This document shows, piece after piece, positions 1 through 6,287 of a stretch of DNA of 64,000 nucleotides (the stretch's first letter is position 1; each line of letters opens with the position of its first letter). The DNA lies in contig NZ_CP123228.1 in assembly GCF_029855045.1 (NCBI RefSeq), positions 3,162,001 through 3,226,000 of the forward strand. The letters are read 5' to 3'. Made by a program: the position numbers and the translations under genes. Under the pieces are notes generated by a model, which was given only the letters and a program-made list of their open reading frames with translations, did no database searches and was not told the origin of the DNA. Source of the DNA: Piscinibacter sp. XHJ-5 (GTDB taxonomy: Bacteria > Pseudomonadota > Gammaproteobacteria > Burkholderiales > Burkholderiaceae_C).

Positions 1-120
1 CGGAACGCCGATGATGGTGCTGCCCTTCTCGTGCTCTTCCCGCAGGCGGGCGGCGGCAGGGGCGGGGTTGTGCGCCGAAAAGTGCTTGCGGACGGGTTGC
101 TGCTGACTCGCGATTTGCAT
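1..120 (-). CDS. Partial CDS leaving the left edge; product not identified
   Basis: The reverse strand opens with ATG at 120 and stays open to base 1, giving 40 residues starting MQIASQQQPVRKHF and ending GSTIIGVP. An AGGGG ribosome-binding sequence lies about six bases before the ATG, which supports the start. The N-terminal 30 residues are polar and Ala/Pro-rich, with no signal peptide. The final IIGVP resembles the first strand of alanine dehydrogenase/transhydrogenase-alpha proteins, which begin near IGVPKE, but five residues cannot support a family call. It is divergent from the aldolase gene at 561. Confidence 0.5.
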   Translation of the reverse strand, partial: MQIASQQQPVRKHFSAHNPAPAAARLREEHEKGSTIIGVP

Positions 121-560
121 GTGACCCCTGGTGCTTTCGAATGGAACTCAATGGGCAGCCCGACGCCTGTGAAGAAGCTTCACATTCGTGAGGACCGTCG
201 ACGGTCTTCCTCCTGATGGGTTCGCGCACGTCTGCTGCGGACGTGCGCTGGCGCCTGTGCGGACTTGCGCGTCACCGGCCCCGGGTGGCGGTGACGATGC
301 GCTGTTCCCTCATCGCGCTTGTGTGGGTTTCCCGTGAAATTCCGAGCAACCTCGATTGCGTACGAGCTTAGGCTAGAGAAATTTCCGGTGCAACAAATGA
401 AGGGTTGCCATTTGTTCCCGCATCGTGTAATTGCTTCACTCCATCGCGAGGCAACTGACGCAGGCTGTCATTTCGAAAAGTCCTTTCACAGCTTGCAGGC
501 TTTTCACGCCTTCTCGGGCGATGCGATGCTCTTGGCGGACACGGCACAGGACCTTCGACG
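121..560. other. 440-bp divergent intergenic region with inverted repeats
   Basis: I see no convincing gene between the leftward partial CDS and the class II aldolase. The left half holds two GC-rich dyads: the perfect palindrome GACCGTCGACGGTC at 193-206, and a hairpin at 224-248 with 9-base arms (GCGCACGTC/GACGTGCGC). The stretch at about 330-480 is visibly more AT-rich than the surrounding DNA, as expected for promoters, and contains the separate dyad listed at 392-416. No sigma-70 promoter could be assigned with confidence. Confidence 0.5.
392..416. promoter_or_regulatory. Perfect 8-bp dyad, candidate operator upstream of the aldolase gene
   Basis: AACAAATG (392-399) and CATTTGTT (409-416) are perfect reverse complements around a 9-base spacer. 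The site lies about 145 bp before the start at 561, in an AT-richer patch. The form suits a dimeric transcription factor. The regulator is unknown and none is encoded beside it. Confidence 0.4.
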
Positions 561-1298
561 ATGACGACGTCAGACCACTCCACCTTCGACTCACCCGACA
601 TCCGCAGGCTGCGCAGCGACCTGGCGCTCGCGCTTCGTGCCGCGGACTATCACGGCCTCTCGGAGGGCATCTGCAATCACTTCAGCGTGGCCTTGCCGGA
701 CGGCAGCCCGCGCTTCCTGATCAACCCGCGCGGGCTGCACTGGAGCGAGATCGGGGCGGCCGACATCGTCATGGTGGATGCCGCGGGCGCCAAGCTCGCG
801 GGTCGGCACGAGGTCGAGCCGACGGCGATGTTCATTCACGCCGCGGTGCACGGCATCGCGCGCAAGGCCTGCGTGCTGCACACCCACATGCCGTACGCGA
901 CCGCGCTCACCCTGACCGAGGCCCGCGCACTCGACACGACACTCTCGCAAGGCGCGATGCGCTTTCATGGGCGAATCGCGGTCGACCGCCGCTACAACGG
1001 GCTCGCGCTCGACATGGCGGAAGGTGAGCGCATCGCGCACGCGATGGCCGGCGCCGACGTCGTCTTCCTCGCCAACCACGGCGTCATCGTCTGCGGCGAG
1101 CGGCTGGACCACGCCTACGACGATCTCTACTACCTCGAGCGTGCCTGCCAGCTGCAGGTGATCGCTGCGTCGACCGGCGTGCCGGCGGCGCCGGTCGACC
1201 GCGCCCTGGCGGCGCGCGTGTCCCAGCAGACCGCGGGCGAACGGCTGCAGTCGGAGCTCTTCTTCAAGGCGCTTCGTCGCATGCTGGGCGAGCCCTGA
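561..1298 (+). CDS. Class II aldolase/adducin-family protein
   Basis: A 245-residue soluble protein with the class II aldolase/adducin fold. Members are Zn-dependent aldolases, epimerases or decarboxylases acting on phosphosugars or hydroxy acids. The expected metal ligands are visible: E86 in VEPTAMFIH, H107 and H109 in HTHMPYAT, and H173 in ANHGVIV, matching the E-H-H-H set of fuculose-phosphate aldolase. Length is normal. The substrate cannot be read from sequence, and the gene stands alone with no pathway partners. This size and divergence fit the broad group annotated only as aldolase class II. The ATG follows an AGGA about nine bases upstream. Confidence 0.85.
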   Translation: MTTSDHSTFDSPDIRRLRSDLALALRAADYHGLSEGICNHFSVALPDGSPRFLINPRGLHWSEIGAADIVMVDAAGAKLAGRHEVEPTAMFIHAAVHGIARKACVLHTHMPYATALTLTEARALDTTLSQGAMRFHGRIAVDRRYNGLALDMAEGERIAHAMAGADVVFLANHGVIVCGERLDHAYDDLYYLERACQLQVIAASTGVPAAPVDRALAARVSQQTAGERLQSELFFKALRRMLGEP

Positions 1299-1307
1299 AG
1301 CGGCTCT

Positions 1308-1604
1308 TCACGCGCGGCCGCCGCTGCGCGAGTCGATCAGCTGGACGAGGTTGCGCCCCAGCTCGGTGAGCTCGAGATTGCCGCCGTTCCAGCGCATCCA
1401 ATGCAGGAGCACGTAGGCGTCGAGATCGTCCTCGGCCACCTCGCCGGCCCGGCGGCGCCACAGCTTGTCCGCAGACGAAGGAAGCGCCTCCAGCAGCGCC
1501 TGCCAGCGCGCCGGCTGCAGTCCGGCACGGCGGGCTGAAGACGGGGACAGCAGCAAGGCAATCTCGGCGCCGCTCGCCGCTGGTCGGATATCGCTTTGGC
1601 TCAT
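1308..1604 (-). CDS. Hypothetical protein, 98 aa
   Basis: A small soluble protein starting MSQSDIRPAASGAEIA. The frame is open further upstream, but the 5' extension is Arg/Pro-rich and looks non-coding, so ATG 1604 is preferred. Residues about 15-70 look helical (AEIALLLSPSSARRAGLQPARWQALLEAL). The C-terminal part contains DAYVLLHWMRWNGGNLELTELGRNLVQLIDS, which has the look of a small winged or helical domain. No signal peptide or membrane segment is present. I do not recognise a family. It converges on the aldolase gene with a 9-bp gap. Confidence 0.55.
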   Translation of the reverse strand: MSQSDIRPAASGAEIALLLSPSSARRAGLQPARWQALLEALPSSADKLWRRRAGEVAEDDLDAYVLLHWMRWNGGNLELTELGRNLVQLIDSRSGGRA

Positions 1605-1962
1605 GCCCGGTTCCCAGGAGCGCCTGCATCGACACGGCAACGCTGCTGGCGGTGTCGCTCCAGGCGAGTGGCGCGGCAGGCGTCGTTTCACGTCTCAGCG
1701 TCGGCCTGCCTCGAATCGAGTCAGGGTAGCACGCGAGCCAGGGTGGTAAAATTGCGGCTTCCGCCGGCGACGAGCGGCCCCCCGGGCCGCAGGCCTTCGA
1801 CACCGGCATTGCTCCCACCCCCGAGCCGTTCTTCCGCCGATCCTGCCCGGGATCACCGCGGCGCGAGCGGCGCCTCTCGTCCACCCGCCAGGGTGCCTTT
1901 CGTACCGGCGCGACCCGGCTCTTCGCGCGCGGCCTGCATACACCGTCACCAGGAGAGCCGAT
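1605..1962. other. 358-bp divergent intergenic region, probably carrying the infA promoter
   Basis: No gene is supported here on either strand. TAAAAT at 1747-1752 is a plausible -10 hexamer for rightward transcription towards infA, which would leave a leader of about 200 nt. No clear -35 box is visible. The rest is GC-rich and I see no strong hairpin. The promoter reading is tentative. Confidence 0.3.
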
Positions 1963-2226
1963 ATGGCCAAGGAAGAACTCATCGAGATGAGCGGCATCGT
2001 GAACGAGATCCTTCCGGACTCTCGCTTTCGCGTCACGCTCGACAACGGCCATCAGCTCGTGGCCTACACCTCGGGTCGGATGCGCAAGCACCACATCCGC
2101 ATCCTCGCAGGCGACAACGTGTCGCTGGAGATGTCGCCTTACGACCTCAGCAAGGGACGCATCACGTTCCGCCACCTCGAGCGTCGCGGCCCGGCGCCGG
2201 CGGCGTTGCCACGACGTCGTCCTTGA
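1963..2226 (+). CDS. infA: Translation initiation factor IF-1, C-terminally extended
   Basis: IF-1 binds the 30S ribosomal A site during initiation. Residues 1-72 match the S1-like OB fold throughout: [39 protein letters not shown], and [22 protein letters not shown]. Typical IF-1 is about 72 residues; this one has 87, with a basic Pro/Ala-rich tail ([15 protein letters not shown]). The start has a good AGGAGA ribosome-binding site. The gene is outside any ribosomal protein operon, so it may be a second copy, since several betaproteobacteria carry infA2. That cannot be settled from this window. Confidence 0.93.
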   Translation: MAKEELIEMSGIVNEILPDSRFRVTLDNGHQLVAYTSGRMRKHHIRILAGDNVSLEMSPYDLSKGRITFRHLERRGPAPAALPRRRP

Positions 2227-2278
2227 AGGAGCCCGCGGCGTCCGCGCCCGGCGCTCCTCGAGATGGAGCCTTCATTCG

Positions 2279-2911
2279 ATGCAATTGATCGGCATGCTCG
2301 ATTCGCCCTATGTGAGGCGCATCGCCGTTTCGCTTCAGCTCCTGGGCCTGCCCTTCGAGCACCGCTCGGTCTCGGTGTTCCGGGGCTTCGATGAGTTCAG
2401 CCGCATCAACCCCGTCGTCAAGGCCCCGACCCTGGTCTGCGACGACGGCACGGTGCTCATGGATTCCACGCTGATCCTGCAGTACGCCGAGGGACTCGCC
2501 GGCGTGCGACGCAGCCTGATGCCGACCGGTGCCGCCGAGAGGCAGCACGCGCTGCGTGTCATCGGGCTCGCGCTGGCGGGTTGCGAGAAGACCGTGCAGA
2601 TCGTCTACGAGCACGGCCTTCGGCCTGCGGAGAAGGTGCATGCCCCCTGGCTGGCGCGCATCACCGCGCAGGCCCTGGCCGCCTATGGGGCGCTGGAAGA
2701 GGAGCTTGCGCGACGACCGCCCGCGGCCGACAGCGCGAGCATCGATCAGGCCGGCGTGACGGCCGCGGTCGTCTGGCACTTCACGCAGAGCATGCTGCCC
2801 CAGGTGGTTCCGGCGAAGGACTTTCCGGTGCTGCAGGCCTTCACGGCGCGCGCCGAGCAGATGGCGCAGTTTCGTGCGGCGCCGCATGGGGATGGCACCT
2901 ATCCGGTGTAG
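2279..2911 (+). CDS. Glutathione S-transferase family protein
   Basis: A 210-residue cytosolic protein. Residues 1-75 form a thioredoxin-like GST N-domain (MQLIGMLDSPYVRRIAVSL, then NPVVKAPTLVCDDG and DSTLILQYAE, the glutathione-gamma-Glu site). The remainder is the helical C-domain. Ser9 in SPYVRR is the likely catalytic position, as in bacterial Ser/Cys-type GSTs. The substrate is unknown. It lies 52 bp after infA on the same strand and converges on the anti-sigma gene with a 10-bp gap. Confidence 0.85.
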   Translation: MQLIGMLDSPYVRRIAVSLQLLGLPFEHRSVSVFRGFDEFSRINPVVKAPTLVCDDGTVLMDSTLILQYAEGLAGVRRSLMPTGAAERQHALRVIGLALAGCEKTVQIVYEHGLRPAEKVHAPWLARITAQALAAYGALEEELARRPPAADSASIDQAGVTAAVVWHFTQSMLPQVVPAKDFPVLQAFTARAEQMAQFRAAPHGDGTYPV

Positions 2912-2921
2912 GCAGCTCGTC

Positions 2922-3458
2922 TCACACGCTGTGATCGAGCGTATAGCGGCCGATCACCCGTTCCCCCGCCAGCAGGCGCACGTGAATCCGATGCGCCGGC
3001 AGCGTGCGCACCAGCGCCAGCCGGGCCAGCCACACGACCTCTCCGGAGGCCGCATCGAAGGGAATGTCCTCCAGACGGCGCTCCGCCGCATCGAGCGAGG
3101 TCTGCACCACTGCATCGACCCGCTGCAGTCCCTCCAGCCGCGCCGGATAGCGTGCGACCAGCACGTCGTCGCCCGGCGCCACGCCGCAAGCCACGCTTGC
3201 GCCGGGGGGCACGCGGTACTCGCGCACCTTGGCGCCTCGCTGCGCCAGCGCGGCAACGAACGCCGGCGCGACGAATGCGCCGATGAGGCCGGCGGCAAGC
3301 GCTTCGCGCACGCCTCGCGCCAGCGCGATCAGCTCGTCCAGCTGCGCGCCGCAGGCATCGCATCCGAGCAGGTGCTCGTCGATCGCCGAGGTGGACGCTT
3401 CATCGGTCTCACCCAGCCAGTAGGCGAGCAGCCCGTCGAACTCGAGATGTGCGCTCAT
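2922..3458 (-). CDS. Putative zinc-finger anti-sigma factor
   Basis: A 178-residue protein starting MSAHLEFDGLLAYWLGE. A zinc-binding H-x3-C-x2-C motif (HLLGCDAC, about residues 29-36) is typical of ZAS anti-sigma factors, which hold an ECF sigma through the N-terminal helices. Residues about 55-75 (GLIGAFVAPAFVAALAQ) are hydrophobic and could be one membrane segment. The C-terminal part is a small soluble domain of unknown ligand. The ATG overlaps the restored TGA of the sigma gene as ATGA, a normal translationally coupled arrangement. In the given sequence the upstream sigma frame instead runs straight into this gene. Confidence 0.75.
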   Translation of the reverse strand: MSAHLEFDGLLAYWLGETDEASTSAIDEHLLGCDACGAQLDELIALARGVREALAAGLIGAFVAPAFVAALAQRGAKVREYRVPPGASVACGVAPGDDVLVARYPARLEGLQRVDAVVQTSLDAAERRLEDIPFDAASGEVVWLARLALVRTLPAHRIHVRLLAGERVIGRYTLDHSV

Positions 3459-4046
3459 GCCGCGTTCCTCGCCTCGCCGACGCAGGCGCGCAGCCGCGCG
3501 ATGCCGCGGTGGGCGGATGACCCGCACGTTGCCGGGCGACAGGCCCAGCGTGCCGGCCACGTCCTCGGCCGGGCGCTCTTCGTAGAAGCTCATCAGGATC
3601 ACCGAGCGTTCGCGTTCGGACAGCCTTTCGAGGCACGCGGCGACACGCTCGTGGTCGTGGCGCGGCTCGACGGCGATGTCGGCGATGGCCAGCAGCTCGC
3701 CGTGCTGCTCCAGGAGTGCCTCGCGGCGCGCCTGGCGGCTGCGCATCTCCAGCACCGTCATGCGGCAGGCGCCGAGCACGAAGGACACGATGCGCTGCGG
3801 CTCGCGCACGTCGCCGCTGCGCAGCCGCTCGATCACCAGCACCATGACGTGCTGCATGAGGTCGGACGCGGCGTCGGCATCGCGCAGGTGGCGCAGTCCA
3901 TAGCGCCGCACCCGCGGCGCCAGCAGGCGATAGAGCCGGGCTTCGGCCTCCAATGCCTGGCCCGGCGAGCTCGCCGCGATGCAGCCGGCCAGCTCGCCCT
4001 CGGGCGACGGCGTCAGCGTCGATGCGTCTTCCATGCCGTGGAGCAT
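3455..4046 (-). CDS. ECF-like RNA polymerase sigma factor with apparent +1 frameshift near its 3' end
   Basis: The encoded protein has sigma region 2 (LYRLLAPRVRRYGLRHLRDA, then DAASDLMQHVMVLVIERL) and region 4 (ERLSERERSVILMSFYEE, then AGTLGLSPGNVRVIR). After VRVIR the open frame reads PPRHRAAARLRR and fuses into the anti-sigma protein. Dropping one C from the CCC run (GGG at 3511-3513 on the plus strand) restores VRVIRHRGIARLRACVGEA ending NAA-stop, the usual ending for such sigmas, with its TGA overlapping the anti-sigma ATG. I therefore annotate two genes, with a real frameshift or a base-calling error. The restored protein is about 196 residues. The start at 4046 is weakly supported; ATG 4034 is the alternative. 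Confidence 0.72.
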
Positions 4047-4120
4047 AGTCGCCCGAAAATCGTTTGAACCGGTTTCCCGCGCGCTGCAACCCAGGCCGAC
4101 ACAGCCCGAGGAGCCTTCAG

Positions 4121-4423
4121 ATGAGCAGCGAGCCCTTTCCCTCGTTCAATCCGGCGATCGACAGCTTCCCCGCTGCTGGGCGGGACGCGTCGAGCACGCG
4201 ACGCCTCGGCGAGCGGGCCCGGCGCTTCGAGGAGGCGATGCGCCTGATGGAAGACGGATGCTGGCACGCCTCGTTCCTGGCGCTGACCGAGCTGGCCGAC
4301 GCGGGGCATCCGCAGGCGGCCCGCATCGCGCTGCTGTTCGTGCGGCGCGGAACGTCGCTGTTCGGCGGCAGCTTCCAGGCCAGTGCGCGCCAGCGAGAGA
4401 GCTGGCAGCGCGCCAGCGACTGA
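4121..4423 (+). CDS. Hypothetical protein with a Sel1/TPR-like helical segment, 100 aa
   Basis: A 100-residue soluble protein starting MSSEPFPSFNPAIDSF, preceded by a GAGGAG ribosome-binding site. Residues about 30-75 (RRFEEAMRLMEDGCWHASFLALTELADAGHPQAARIALLF) look like one Sel1/TPR-type helical pair. The C-terminus is rich in Arg, Gln and Trp. It is divergent from the sigma/anti-sigma pair, separated by 74 bp, and could be a target of that sigma. That link is only inferred from position. Confidence 0.6.
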   Translation: MSSEPFPSFNPAIDSFPAAGRDASSTRRLGERARRFEEAMRLMEDGCWHASFLALTELADAGHPQAARIALLFVRRGTSLFGGSFQASARQRESWQRASD

Positions 4424-4434
4424 TCCGCAAGCTT

Positions 4435-4462
4435 GCCGGCCGGGCTGTAACGCCTGGCCGGC
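4435..4462. terminator. GC-rich hairpin between the hypothetical gene and the MBL gene
   Basis: GCCGGCC (4435-4441) and GGCCGGC (4456-4462) form a perfect 7-bp stem around 14 bases. It sits 11 bp after a stop codon and 40 bp before the next start. No U-tract follows, so intrinsic termination would be weak. It could instead stabilise mRNA ends. Confidence 0.35.
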
Positions 4463-4502
4463 TCGTGCCACATCCTGGAGCCAACCACTTCAGGAGCTTT
4501 CC

Positions 4503-5243
4503 ATGGTCACGAATCCGCACACCGGCACCAACGTGCACGAGATCGCCGCCGGCATCTACCGCATCAACACGCCGGTCGAGCTGCCCGGCGATGCAGGGTC
4601 GTTCAGCTTCAACCAGTACCTCGTCGTCGATGACGAGCCGCTGCTGTTTCACACCGGCCCGCGACGCCTCTTTCCGCTCGTCAGCGAGGCCATCTCTCGG
4701 CTGATGCCGCTCGAGCGGCTGCGCTATGTCGGGCTGTCGCACGTCGAAGCCGACGAGTGCGGCGCGCTGAACGACCTGCTGGCGGCGGCGCCGCAGGCCG
4801 TGCCGCTGTGCGGTCGCATCGCCGCGCTGGTCTCGATCGGCGACCTCGCCGACCGGCCGCCGCGTGTCCTGGCCGACGGCGAGACGCTCTCGCTCGGACG
4901 GCACCAGCTGCGCTGGTTCGACACGCCGCATCTTCCGCACGGCTGGGACTGCGGTCTGCCGATGGACACGACGACGCGCACGTTCTTCTGCGGCGATCTG
5001 TTCACCCAGCCGGGCCGCGGCGACGTGCCGTTGACGCGCGCGGACATCCTCGGCCCCAGCGAAGCGTTCCGTCAGCCGATGGATTACTTCGCGCACACGC
5101 CGGGGACTTCCGCGCTGCTGGCGCGGCTGGGCGCCGAGCGGCCCGAGACGCTGGCCTGCATGCACGGCAGCGCCTGGGAAGGCGACGCGCAGGCGCTGCT
5201 GCGCCATCTCGCCGAGGCGCTCGCCACCGGTCGCCGGGGCTGA
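4503..5243 (+). CDS. MBL-fold metalloprotein of the oxygen-binding diiron (ODP/FprA-like) type
   Basis: A 246-residue protein with a metallo-beta-lactamase fold. Its metal motif is H80-x-E82-x-D84 (SHVEADECG), the H-x-E-x-D form of flavodiiron/ODP proteins rather than the H-x-H-x-D-H of hydrolases. Further ligands fit H143 or H146 (TPHLPHGWD), D165 (CGDLFTQ) and the late His in CMHGSAW. Such domains bind a diiron site that reduces or senses O2 or NO. No flavodoxin or rubredoxin domain is attached, so an electron donor or a sensor partner would be separate. The start at 4503 follows an AGGAGCT ribosome-binding site. Confidence 0.8.
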   Translation: MVTNPHTGTNVHEIAAGIYRINTPVELPGDAGSFSFNQYLVVDDEPLLFHTGPRRLFPLVSEAISRLMPLERLRYVGLSHVEADECGALNDLLAAAPQAVPLCGRIAALVSIGDLADRPPRVLADGETLSLGRHQLRWFDTPHLPHGWDCGLPMDTTTRTFFCGDLFTQPGRGDVPLTRADILGPSEAFRQPMDYFAHTPGTSALLARLGAERPETLACMHGSAWEGDAQALLRHLAEALATGRRG

Positions 5244-5251
5244 TCCGGCGT

Positions 5252-6259
5252 TCAGCGACCAGCGTGCTCGCTGGGCCGCACCGTGATGTACAGCGGCTGG
5301 CCGGCATGGTTGCCGCGCAGCACCTTGAGCACACAGTCCTTGTGCACCCGGCTCGCGTCCAGCGTCTGGTGCAGGCGGTCGACCGAATCGATGGTGACGC
5401 CGTCGATGCCGACGATGAGGTCGCCTTCGTGGAGCCCCGCGTGCGCCGCCGGGCTGCCGGGCTCGACCGCCGACACGCGCACCGCATGCGTCTGCGTCAG
5501 GCTGAAGGCGAGCATCACGCGCCGGTCGAGCGCCGCCGTCGCGCCGCCCACGCCCAGGTAGCCGCGGCGCACGCGGCCGTGCTGGAGCAGCTGCGGAATC
5601 ACCCAGCCCGCAATGTCGATGGCGACGGCGAAGCTGATCGACTGGGCGCCGCGGATGATGGCGGTGTTGACGCCGACCACCTCGCCGCGGCCGTTCAGCA
5701 GCGGCCCGCCGGAGTTGCCGGGGTTGAGCGCCGCATCGGTCTGGATCACGTCGGGGATGAGCCGCCCGGTGCCGGCGCGCATGCTGCGCCCGAGCGCACT
5801 CACGATGCCGGCCGTCACGGTGTGCTCGAAGCCGAGCGGATTGCCGATCGCCACCGCGATCTCGCCGCGCCTGAGCAGTGCGGAGCGACCGAAGGGCAGC
5901 GGCGCCAGCGTGCCGCGCGACATGCCGTCGATGCACAGCACGGCGAGATCGGTGTCCGGATCGTCGCCGACCCAGCGTGCTTCGAACTCGCGGCCGTCGC
6001 TCAGCGAAACCTGGTGCCGCTTCGCCGGCGCCTGTGCGCCCGCGCGCACGACGTGCGAGTTGGTCAGCAGGTAGCCATCGGGCGTGAACAGGAACCCCGA
6101 GCCGCCTCCCAGCGGCGCATCGCGGTCGCGCGCGTGGCCCCGGACGCGCACCGAGGCGACGCTGGGGCCGGCGCGCTCGACCACACCGCTCACCGTCTGC
6201 GAATAGGCATCGAGAAGGAACCCGTCGTTGCCGCCCAAGAAAGCACCTCCGGACGGCAT
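5252..6259 (-). CDS. HtrA/DegP-like trypsin-type serine protease with PDZ domain, apparently cytoplasmic
   Basis: A 335-residue S1C-family protease from ATG 6259; the frame is open upstream but there overlaps phaC. The catalytic triad is visible as H69 (TNSHVV), D104 (DPDTDLAVL) and S183 (NPGNSGGPLL). A PDZ domain occupies about residues 235-330. The N-terminus (MPSGGAFLGGNDGFLLDAYS) lacks a signal peptide or membrane anchor, unlike periplasmic DegP/DegS. It starts 29 bp after the phaC stop on the same strand, so the two are probably co-transcribed. A role in turnover of granule or cytosolic proteins is an inference from position only. Confidence 0.85.
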   Translation of the reverse strand: MPSGGAFLGGNDGFLLDAYSQTVSGVVERAGPSVASVRVRGHARDRDAPLGGGSGFLFTPDGYLLTNSHVVRAGAQAPAKRHQVSLSDGREFEARWVGDDPDTDLAVLCIDGMSRGTLAPLPFGRSALLRRGEIAVAIGNPLGFEHTVTAGIVSALGRSMRAGTGRLIPDVIQTDAALNPGNSGGPLLNGRGEVVGVNTAIIRGAQSISFAVAIDIAGWVIPQLLQHGRVRRGYLGVGGATAALDRRVMLAFSLTQTHAVRVSAVEPGSPAAHAGLHEGDLIVGIDGVTIDSVDRLHQTLDASRVHKDCVLKVLRGNHAGQPLYITVRPSEHAGR

Positions 6260-6287
6260 CTGCGAGCCGGGCGGCGAAAGTTCAAGG

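Noticed and set aside
1684..1698. CTGAGACGTGAAAC on the minus strand, reminiscent of a TPP riboswitch core.
   Set aside because: The second conserved block and the closing stem are absent, and no thiamine gene follows.
4146..5936. A minus-strand frame across the MBL gene and protease region.
   Set aside because: Its composition is Arg/Ala shadow type. The MBL gene on the plus strand and the protease in a different minus frame explain the region.
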